Below, piece by piece: positions 57,968 through 64,000 of a stretch of DNA of 64,000 bases; position 1 is the first letter of the stretch, and each line of letters begins with the position of its first letter. The DNA lies in contig JAFXVP010000030.1 in the NCBI GenBank assembly GCA_017524445.1, positions 16,131 through 80,130 on the forward strand, given 5' to 3'. The position numbers were made by a program, and so were the translations under genes. Below the pieces are notes generated by a model. The model ran no database searches, was not told where the DNA came from, and saw only the letters and a list, made by a program, of their open reading frames with translations. The stretch is from Clostridia bacterium (lineage in GTDB: Bacteria; Bacillota; Clostridia; Christensenellales; CAG-138).

Positions 57968-59707
57968 TTGGCACGACGCGCATTGTACCGTGAATACCGT
58001 CCGGAGCTTTTTTCGGAGGTCATCGGACAGGATCATATCACCACCATCCTGAAAAATCAGGTGCGGGAAGGAAAGCTTTCCCACGCCTATCTGTTCTGCG
58101 GCTCGCGCGGGACGGGCAAGACGACCTCGGCGAAGATCCTTTCGCGCGCGGTCAACTGCCTATCGCCGAAGGACGGCGAGCCGTGCGGCGAGTGTACCGC
58201 CTGCCGTCTCATCAAAAGCGGCAGCGCCGACGTGATCGAGATCGACGCGGCGTCCAACAACAGCGTGGACAACGTGCGCTCGCTGATCGAGCAGGCGCAG
58301 TTCGCGCCGCTGGAGCTGAAATATCGCGTGTTCATCATCGACGAGGTGCACATGCTCTCGAACGCGGCGTTCAACGCGCTTCTGAAAACGCTTGAGGAGC
58401 CGCCGAAGCACGTGCTCTTTATCCTCGCCACGACCGAGCCGCAAAAGCTTCCCGCGACGATCATTTCGCGCTGTCAGCGGTTCGATTTTCACCGGCTGAC
58501 GATCGCGCATATTGTGACGAATCTTTCCGCCGTGCTCGAAAAGGCAGGCGCAGGCATTGAACCGAACGGGCTGCGGTTGATTGCCCGCGCCGCCGACGGC
58601 GGCATGCGCGACGCGCTGTCACTTGCCGATCAATGCCTTTCCTACGCGGGCGATCGCGTGACCGAGCAGGACGTTCTGGATGCGCTCGGCAGCGTGTCCT
58701 CCGCCGTGCTCGAGGAGACCGCAAGGGCGCTGCTTTCCGGAAACGCCGCAAACGCGGTGCACGCTTTGGACGACGTGGTGCGAAACGGCAGAGACCTCGG
58801 CGTGTTTCTGGGCGATCTTTCGAAGCACTTCCGCGCGCTGCTGCTTGCCAAGACCTGCGGCGACTGCAAGGACCTTCTGGACTGCACGGACGATCAGATG
58901 GCGCGGTATCTCAAGGTCGCGAAGGAAGCGGACGAGGCGCGCATCCTCTACTCGATGGAACAGATCCTCGCGGTGCAGAGTAAGCTGAAACTGTTCCCCG
59001 CCCCGCGTATTCCGATCGAGGCGGCGTTCGTTCGCATCTGCCGCCCGGCGGACGACACAAGCTTTGCCGCGCTCGAAGCGCGGGTCGCGCTGCTCGAATC
59101 GCGTCCGGTGACAACCCTTTCGTCTTTGCCTGAAGGCAAAGCTACCTCCCCTTGCACAGGGGAGGCAAGACATGACGACCCCGCTCCCCCGTGGGACGAG
59201 CCGCCGATGCCTGAGGAGCCGCCGATGCTTGACGAGCCGCCGGAACCGGCATACGAACCTGAACCCGAACCGGTGCCCGACGTCCCGCGGACAACCCCTT
59301 CGTCTTTGCCTGACGGCAAAGCCACCTCCCCTTACACAGGGGAGGCAAGGCGCGACGACGTTTCCCCGGAACCGACCCCCACCCCCGCGCCTGTGGCAAG
59401 CGGCGAGGCGGAAGCGGTCTGGGAGGCGGCGAAGAAGAAGATCATGGAGCTGAACCCGATGGTGTTCTTCTACGTGAAGGACACGCGCGGCGCGGCGCTC
59501 GACGGCGACACGCTCACGGTCGAGTTCCCCGCGACGCAGGAAAGCAGCATGAACGGCATGCGCGCGGAGCGGAACCTGAAGATCGCGAAGGACGCAATCG
59601 AGGCGGTGCGGCCCAGGACGTCTCTCGTCTTCCGGCTCGCGGCGCTGCTGGATAAGAACGAAGAAAAACTGAAGGAGCTTTTCGGAAGCTCCCTGACCAT
59701 CAAATAA
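57968..59707 (+). CDS. dnaX: DNA polymerase III subunit gamma/tau
   Basis: The protein has 579 residues from a TTG start at 57968, chosen because it gives the family N-terminus ARRALYREYRP and has AAAGGA at the right distance; an upstream ATG at 57935 has no ribosome site. Walker A GSRGTGKTT is at about 45-53, a four-cysteine zinc module (CLSPKDGEPCGECTAC) follows, and the AAA+ sensor and lid regions are complete. After about residue 375 comes a disordered hinge with two in-frame copies of a repeat element (59111-59169, 59291-59349), then a C-terminal tau domain. It loads the sliding clamp. The cluster dnaX-ebfC-recR is typical. Confidence 0.96.
   Translation: MARRALYREYRPELFSEVIGQDHITTILKNQVREGKLSHAYLFCGSRGTGKTTSAKILSRAVNCLSPKDGEPCGECTACRLIKSGSADVIEIDAASNNSVDNVRSLIEQAQFAPLELKYRVFIIDEVHMLSNAAFNALLKTLEEPPKHVLFILATTEPQKLPATIISRCQRFDFHRLTIAHIVTNLSAVLEKAGAGIEPNGLRLIARAADGGMRDALSLADQCLSYAGDRVTEQDVLDALGSVSSAVLEETARALLSGNAANAVHALDDVVRNGRDLGVFLGDLSKHFRALLLAKTCGDCKDLLDCTDDQMARYLKVAKEADEARILYSMEQILAVQSKLKLFPAPRIPIEAAFVRICRPADDTSFAALEARVALLESRPVTTLSSLPEGKATSPCTGEARHDDPAPPWDEPPMPEEPPMLDEPPEPAYEPEPEPVPDVPRTTPSSLPDGKATSPYTGEARRDDVSPEPTPTPAPVASGEAEAVWEAAKKKIMELNPMVFFYVKDTRGAALDGDTLTVEFPATQESSMNGMRAERNLKIAKDAIEAVRPRTSLVFRLAALLDKNEEKLKELFGSSLTIK
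59111..59169 (-). repeat. In-frame repeat insert A within dnaX
   Basis: On the minus strand it reads as a GCCTCCCCT/AGGGGAGG stem, a TTTGCC-TTCA-GGCAAAG hairpin and ACGAAAGGGTTGT, the same design as the intergenic element at 32.18 kb. In the coding strand it adds TTLSSLPEGKATSPCTGEA to the hinge without a frameshift. Confidence 0.8.
59291..59349 (-). repeat. In-frame repeat insert B within dnaX
   Basis: It differs from insert A at 4 of 59 positions and lies exactly 180 bp downstream in the same frame, encoding TTPSSLPDGKATSPYTGEA. The sequences between the copies are not repeats of each other. Confidence 0.8.
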
Positions 59708-59720
59708 CGGAGGTATCAAT

Positions 59721-60065
59721 ATGGCAAAAGGCGGATTCCCGAGAGGCGGAATGGGCGGCGGCATGAACATGCAGCAGATGATGATGAAGGCTCAGAGAAT
59801 GCAGCAGGAGATCGAGAAAAAGCAGGCGGAGCTGAACGCGACCGAATTTTCGGCGACCGCGGGCGGCGGCATGGTGACCGTCACCGTGCTCGGCGACAAG
59901 ACGGTGCAGTCCATCAAGATCGATCCCGCGTGCGTCGATCCCGACGACGTCGAGATGCTCGAGGACCTGATTCTTGCGGGCGTGAACGCCGCGCTGAAGG
60001 AAGCCGGCGACACGGTCGAGCGCGAAATGAGCAAGATCACCGGAGGCATGGGTCTCGGCTTCTGA
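59721..60065 (+). CDS. ebfC: YbaB/EbfC family nucleoid-associated protein
   Basis: The protein has 114 residues. A glycine/methionine-rich start (GGMGGGMNMQQMM) leads to the typical helix MKAQRMQQEIEKKQAELNAT and the beta strands with GGGMVTVTVLG and VQSIKIDP. It binds DNA as a dimer and is almost always encoded between dnaX and recR, as here. AACGGAGG precedes the ATG, 13 bp after dnaX. Confidence 0.95.
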   Translation: MAKGGFPRGGMGGGMNMQQMMMKAQRMQQEIEKKQAELNATEFSATAGGGMVTVTVLGDKTVQSIKIDPACVDPDDVEMLEDLILAGVNAALKEAGDTVEREMSKITGGMGLGF

Positions 60066-60066
60066 T

Positions 60067-60660
60067 ATGGCGATCGAATCCATCGAAAAACTGACGACGC
60101 AGCTTGCCCGTCTTCCGGGCATCGGACGAAAGACCGCGCAGCGGCTTGCGTACCACATTCTGAGCGTGCAGAAGGAACAGGCGACCGAGCTTGCGGACGC
60201 GATCCTTTCCGCGCGGGAAAAGGTGCATCCGTGCCCGATCTGCGGCGCGTTCACCGACCTCGAGACCTGCGAGCTGTGCGCCGATCCGAAGCGGACCGAC
60301 GAGGTCGTGTGTGTCGTTTCCGACGCGCGCGACGTACTCTCCATGGAAAAAACGCGCGAGTTCCACGGGCGCTATCACGTGCTGAACGGCTCGCTCTCGC
60401 CGATGAACGGCATCGGTCCGGGCGCGCTGCGCATCAACGCGCTTCTGGAGCGCTGCAAGACCGGCACGGTCAAGGAGGTCATCCTTGCGACCAACCCGGA
60501 CGTGGAGGGCGAAGCGACCGCTTCGTACATTGCAAAGCTTTTGAAGCCGATGGGCATCACGACGTCGCGCATCGCGCACGGTATCCCGATCGGCGGCAAT
60601 CTCGAATACACCGACGAGGTCACCCTCGCCAAGGCGCTGGAAGGGCGCAGAATTCTCTGA
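60067..60660 (+). CDS. recR: Recombination mediator protein RecR
   Basis: The protein has 197 residues. The N-terminal helix-hairpin-helix has LARLPGIGRKTAQRLAYH, the C4 zinc finger is CPICGAFTDLETCELC, and the Toprim domain begins VVCVVSDARD. A Walker-like C-terminal patch includes GITTSRIAHGIPIGGNLEY. RecR works with RecO to load RecA at gaps. It starts one base after the ebfC stop and overlaps the amidase start by one base. Confidence 0.97.
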   Translation: MAIESIEKLTTQLARLPGIGRKTAQRLAYHILSVQKEQATELADAILSAREKVHPCPICGAFTDLETCELCADPKRTDEVVCVVSDARDVLSMEKTREFHGRYHVLNGSLSPMNGIGPGALRINALLERCKTGTVKEVILATNPDVEGEATASYIAKLLKPMGITTSRIAHGIPIGGNLEYTDEVTLAKALEGRRIL

Positions 60661-61547
60661 TGAAACGGTTCCGGATCGCAGCATTGCTTCTTCTGACGCT
60701 TGCGTTCGCCTGCGGCACGCCGCAGGAGGCGCAGGTTATGGATACGCCTGCGCCGACGGCTCCGGTCACCGCGACGCCGACGCCGACGGAAAAGGTCGAA
60801 ACGGTCACTTTGCAGGAGCCGACGCCCTCGGCGCTGCCGACGCTGCCCCCGACGCCGACGCCCACGCCGGCGCCTACCCCCGTCCCTCCTCTCATGGGGA
60901 TCCGGATCGGGCTGGACCCGGGGCATCAGCAGCGCCCGGATATCAATCAGGAGCCAAACGCGCCGAACGAGGAAGCGACCAAAGCAAGATGCTCCTCCGG
61001 CACGCGCGGCATCGTGACCGGGATCTACGAATACGATGTGAATCTTGCCGTCGCGCTGAAGCTCAAGGCGCTTCTGGAACAAAACGGCGCGACCGTGTTC
61101 ATCACACGGACGACGAACGACGTGAATATCAGTAACCGCGAGCGCGCGGAATTCTTCAACGAGAACGAAGTCGACCTTGCGGTGCGGCTGCACTGCAACG
61201 GAACGGACGACACGAGCGTGCGCGGCGCATTTATGCTTCTGCCGAATAAGGAGCGCACTGCGTTCTACAGCGAGAACAATCGCGCGGCGACGGCGATCAT
61301 CGAGCAGTACTGCAAGGAGACCGGTCTCAACATGCTGAAACGCAACGGCCTCACCTACAGCAGCTCGCAGACAGGCTTCAACTGGTGCACGCGGCCGATC
61401 GTTTGCATCGAAATGGGCCATATGAGCAACGAATCGGAAGACTTGCTCTTGACGAGCGACACTTTTCAAGCTAAGATGGCAGTTGGGATCCTGAACGGCA
61501 TTCTTGCGTACTTCGATCCCAATGCCTCAGAAGGAGGAAATCCATGA
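60660..61547 (+). CDS. N-acetylmuramoyl-L-alanine amidase (Amidase_3) lipoprotein
   Basis: The protein has 295 residues. A lipobox ends at C18, followed by a threonine/proline-rich linker (about 24-75). The Amidase_3 domain opens RIGLDPGHQ with the first zinc histidine, has the glutamate in GIYEYDVN, the second histidine in LHCNG and the catalytic glutamate in CIEMGHMSNESED. It cleaves the amide between muramic acid and the stem peptide outside the membrane. It begins within the recR stop codon (TGATG) with only a weak ribosome site, so translation is probably coupled. Unusually, it sits between recR and arginine deiminase. Confidence 0.9.
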   Translation: MKRFRIAALLLLTLAFACGTPQEAQVMDTPAPTAPVTATPTPTEKVETVTLQEPTPSALPTLPPTPTPTPAPTPVPPLMGIRIGLDPGHQQRPDINQEPNAPNEEATKARCSSGTRGIVTGIYEYDVNLAVALKLKALLEQNGATVFITRTTNDVNISNRERAEFFNENEVDLAVRLHCNGTDDTSVRGAFMLLPNKERTAFYSENNRAATAIIEQYCKETGLNMLKRNGLTYSSSQTGFNWCTRPIVCIEMGHMSNESEDLLLTSDTFQAKMAVGILNGILAYFDPNASEGGNP

Positions 61548-62764
61548 ATAAACCGATCTGCGTACGATCCGAGGTCGGAAAACTCCGGACCGTCATGCTG
61601 CACTGCCCGGGCGCGGAGCTCGAAAACCTGATGCCCGACTATCTCGCGCGGCAGCTGTTCGACGACATCCCGTACCTCGTTCACGCAAAGGAAGAGCACG
61701 ACCGGTTCGCGCAGACGCTCCGCGACTGCGGCGTCGAGGTGCTGTACCTCAACACGCTTTTAAAGGAAGCGATCGAGGCGGCGGACGCGAAGGACGAGCT
61801 CATCTGGGAGTACATCCGCGAAGCGAACATCGCGGCGGAGGGCGCCGAACAAGCGGTCAACGCGTATCTTTCCGCGCAGCCGCTGGACAAGCTGATCCAG
61901 ATCCTGGCGGGCGGCGTCCGAAAGAGCGACATCCCGAAGGTCGAAAAGCGGCATCTGGTGGATTACACCGACGACAAGTACCCGTTCTACGTCGACCCCA
62001 TGCCGAACCTCTACTTCACGCGCGACCCGTTCATGAACGTCGGCGACGGCGTTCTGATCTCACGCATGGCAAACGAAGTCCGGCGGCGTGAAACGCTGTT
62101 CGCGAAGTACATTTTCAAGTATCATCCGGTTTATAAATGGGTGCCGAAGTACCACGACCGCACCGACGTACATTCGCTCGAAGGCGGCGACTGCCTCGTG
62201 CTCTCGCCCGAAACCGTGGCGTTCGGCATGTCGCAGCGCACGAGCGCGCAGGCGGTCGAGCTTGCCGCGAACCGTCTGATCGGCGAGCGCACCGGCATCA
62301 GATCGATCCTTGCGGTCGATATTCCCAAGGTGCGCGCGTTCATGCACCTCGACACCGTCATGACGATGGTCGACGTCGATTCGTTCGTCGTGCATCCGAA
62401 CATTCTGCGCACGATGCGCGCGTTCAGGCTTTCGAAGCCCGACGGACAGAAGCTGAAGATCGAAGAGGATTCGCGTCCTCTCGTCGAGGTCTTTTCCGAC
62501 GTGCTGGGCCGTTCCGTCCGCTTCATCGAATGCGGCGGCGCAAGCGAGATCGACGCTGCGCGCGAGCAGTGGAACGACGGCGCGAACACGCTCTGCGTCG
62601 CGCCCGGCGAGGTCATCACCTATTCGCGCAACTACGTGACAAACCGCATCCTGAGGGAAAACGGCGTCACGGTCCACGAGATCCCGTCCGCGGAGCTTTC
62701 CCGCGGCCGCGGCGGTCCGCGCTGCATGAGCATGCCGTTCGTCCGCGATCCGATCACCAGGTAA
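61544..62764 (+). CDS. arcA: Arginine deiminase
   Basis: The protein has 406 residues. Guanidino-group motifs are present: LYFTRDPF, then [10 protein letters not shown], and the catalytic cysteine C394 in [11 protein letters not shown]. The enzyme converts arginine to citrulline and ammonia, the first step of the arginine deiminase pathway for energy and acid tolerance. AGAAGGAGG precedes the ATG, which overlaps the amidase stop by 4 bp. The next gene supplies the second enzyme. No arcC kinase or arcD antiporter is visible before the window ends. Confidence 0.97.
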   Translation: MNKPICVRSEVGKLRTVMLHCPGAELENLMPDYLARQLFDDIPYLVHAKEEHDRFAQTLRDCGVEVLYLNTLLKEAIEAADAKDELIWEYIREANIAAEGAEQAVNAYLSAQPLDKLIQILAGGVRKSDIPKVEKRHLVDYTDDKYPFYVDPMPNLYFTRDPFMNVGDGVLISRMANEVRRRETLFAKYIFKYHPVYKWVPKYHDRTDVHSLEGGDCLVLSPETVAFGMSQRTSAQAVELAANRLIGERTGIRSILAVDIPKVRAFMHLDTVMTMVDVDSFVVHPNILRTMRAFRLSKPDGQKLKIEEDSRPLVEVFSDVLGRSVRFIECGGASEIDAAREQWNDGANTLCVAPGEVITYSRNYVTNRILRENGVTVHEIPSAELSRGRGGPRCMSMPFVRDPITR

Positions 62765-62799
62765 ACCCAAAAATATCACATACAGAAAGGAAACTCATT

Positions 62800-63792
62800 A
62801 TGTTCCAGGGAAGAAACTTTCTCACGCTGCTCGACTACACACCCGACGAGATCCGCCGGCTTTTAAAGCTTGCGCATCAGGTCAAGGCCGAAAAGAAACA
62901 GGGCATTTTCCCGAAGCGCATGGCGAACAAGAACGTCGTGCTGCTGTTCGAGAAGACCTCCACCCGTACCCGCTGCGCGTTTGAGACCGCGGCATACGAC
63001 GAGGGCGCAAACGTCACGTTTTTGAGCAACAGCCAGATGGGCAAGAAGGAATCGCTCGAGGACACCGCAAAGGTGCTCGGCAGATTCTATGACGGCATCG
63101 AGTTCCGCGGCTTCAAGCAGGAGACCGTCGAGCTGCTCGCAAAATACAGCGGCGTTCCGGTATGGAACGGCCTCACGGACCTCTATCACCCGACGCAGGT
63201 CCTTGCGGACTGGATGACGATCGAAGAACACGTCAAAAAGCCCTTGAACGAGGTCAAGTTCGTGTACGTCGGCGACGCGCGCAACAACATGGGCAATTCC
63301 CTGATGATCGGCTGCGCCAAGATGGGCATGCACTTTGTCGGCATCGCGCCGAAAGCGCTGTTCCCGTCCGAGGAGCTCGTGAACCGCATGCGTGAGCTCT
63401 GCAAGGAGACCGGCGGTCAGATCGAGCTTTCCGATTCCATCGACGCGGTCGAAGGCGCGGACGTCATCTACACCGACGTTTGGGTCTCCATGGGCGAGGA
63501 AGCGCAGTTCGAAGAGCGCATCCGTCTCCTCGAGCCGTATCGCGTGACCATGGACATGCTCAAAAAGACCGGCAATCCGGACGTCATCTTCGAGCACTGC
63601 CTGCCGTCCTTCCACGACCTCGAGACGAGCGTCGGCATGGATATCTACAACCGCTTCGGTCTCAAAGAGATGGAGGTTTCCGACGAAGTCTTCCGCTCGA
63701 AGCACAGCGTCGTGTTCGACGAGGCGGAAAACCGCATGCACACGATCAAGGCGGTCATGGTCGCAACGATGTCCGACACGCTGGACAAATAA
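62800..63792 (+). CDS. arcB: Ornithine carbamoyltransferase (catabolic context)
   Basis: The protein has 330 residues. The carbamoyl-phosphate motif STRTR is at 54-58, HPTQ is in [13 protein letters not shown], the ornithine loop is represented by DVWVSMGEE, and the catalytic cysteine lies in HCLPSF. The position directly after arcA suggests the catabolic direction (citrulline to ornithine and carbamoyl phosphate), though anabolic ArgF has the same motifs. The ATG at 62800 is preceded by AGAAAGGAAA; the frame runs upstream only as a shadow of arcA. A terminator follows. Confidence 0.95.
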   Translation: MFQGRNFLTLLDYTPDEIRRLLKLAHQVKAEKKQGIFPKRMANKNVVLLFEKTSTRTRCAFETAAYDEGANVTFLSNSQMGKKESLEDTAKVLGRFYDGIEFRGFKQETVELLAKYSGVPVWNGLTDLYHPTQVLADWMTIEEHVKKPLNEVKFVYVGDARNNMGNSLMIGCAKMGMHFVGIAPKALFPSEELVNRMRELCKETGGQIELSDSIDAVEGADVIYTDVWVSMGEEAQFEERIRLLEPYRVTMDMLKKTGNPDVIFEHCLPSFHDLETSVGMDIYNRFGLKEMEVSDEVFRSKHSVVFDEAENRMHTIKAVMVATMSDTLDK

Positions 63793-63858
63793 ACAGGCCG
63801 TCGTAGAAGGGGCCAGATCATTTGCGACGATAAAAAAAGATAAAACACTTATCGGTAG

Positions 63859-63890
63859 AAAAGGCGACACAGCTTCGCCTTTTCTTTTAT
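63859..63890 (+). terminator. Intrinsic terminator after arcAB
   Basis: AAAAGGCGA (63859-63867) pairs with TCGCCTTTT (63875-63883) around a 7-nt loop, followed by CTTTTATTATTT. Confidence 0.85.
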
Positions 63891-63904
63891 TATTTCGTCA
63901 CAAA

Positions 63905-64000
63905 TTATCCGCGTTTTCGCTCTGTCACATACCTTAGTATAGTTCCATCGCGAAGAACGCGGATTCTGACTCCCTTCCCGACAGCCCTGCTCAACCGATC
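63905..64000 (-). CDS. Possible C-terminal end of an unknown gene (partial)
   Basis: On the minus strand an open frame runs in from the window edge for 31 codons to a TAA at 63905-63907, ending with VRIRVLRDGTILRYVTERKR. The residue mix is protein-like, but the fragment is too short to recognise and could be chance. It converges on arcB. Confidence 0.3.
   Translation of the reverse strand, partial: DRLSRAVGKGVRIRVLRDGTILRYVTERKRG

Noticed and set aside
1..64000. Prophage, transposase, toxin-antitoxin or defence island
   Set aside because: No integrase, terminase, transposase, nuclease-helicase or paired small toxin genes were recognised; accessory content is surface proteins, transporters and repeats.

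Overview
The window comes from a GC-rich, endospore-forming Firmicute, most likely an uncultured gut-type lineage of Clostridia. The evidence is SpoIIR cut by the left edge, SigH in its usual mrnC-rlmB-sigH cluster, a YtxC-like sporulation protein, sigma-F-like and sigma-K-like promoters, the pth-mfd-foldase and dnaX-ebfC-recR clusters, strong AGGAGG ribosome sites and many lipoproteins with Gram-positive lipoboxes. No rRNA, tRNA, CRISPR array, IS transposase or prophage gene was seen. The taxonomic placement is inferred from gene content and style, not from a marker search.

Layout. 1-3.2 kb: spoIIR (-), a small unknown protein, a metallo-hydrolase, an iron alcohol dehydrogenase and a flavodoxin. 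3.3-8.3 kb: a minus-strand run of small enzymes (four GNAT genes, NUDIX, YdeI-like, FMN reductase, lipoprotein), several overlapping by 4 bp. 8.5-12.2 kb: an M3 oligopeptidase, then an AT-rich acyl-CoA synthetase preceded by a strongly structured leader or small RNA with its own promoter and terminator. 12.2-12.9 kb: a repeat field. 12.9-22.6 kb: housekeeping (pth, mfd, PrsA-like foldase, two small membrane proteins, a DUF11 protein with a sigma-K-like promoter, mrnC, rlmB, sigH). 22.6-30.5 kb: cell-surface genes (BspA-type LRR protein, RCC1-like protein, DHHW/MBOAT O-acylation pair). 30.8-33.6 kb: DUF1015 protein and aspartate kinase. 33.7-38 kb: an AT-rich patch of small exported or membrane proteins, including a YugP-like metallopeptidase homologue that has lost HExxH. 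38.2-47 kb: HAD phosphatases, an ABC importer (binding protein, ATPase, fused permease) and an ABC-2 exporter. 47.4-57.7 kb: YtxC-like protein, an ECF sigma factor with a giant membrane partner, a Big2-type protein and a 1345-residue secreted protein. 57.9-63.8 kb: dnaX-ebfC-recR, then an amidase, arginine deiminase and ornithine carbamoyltransferase.

The most unusual content is between genes and, in dnaX, inside one. There are at least three kinds of modular hairpin repeat: (i) short hairpins of changing sequence but kept complementarity, separated by a constant ATGAATTG or ATATCG linker; (ii) a two-hairpin element ending GGATGAGG or GAAAGGGTTGT; (iii) a longer element with the core GAGATGGCGACGCGCG. 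One form of (ii) appears twice, in frame, within the dnaX hinge. Other points worth attention are the ~179-nt structured RNA before the acyl-CoA synthetase, four GTTAT boxes phased at 11 bp over a lipoprotein promoter, and repeated use of TTGCG-type -35 boxes.
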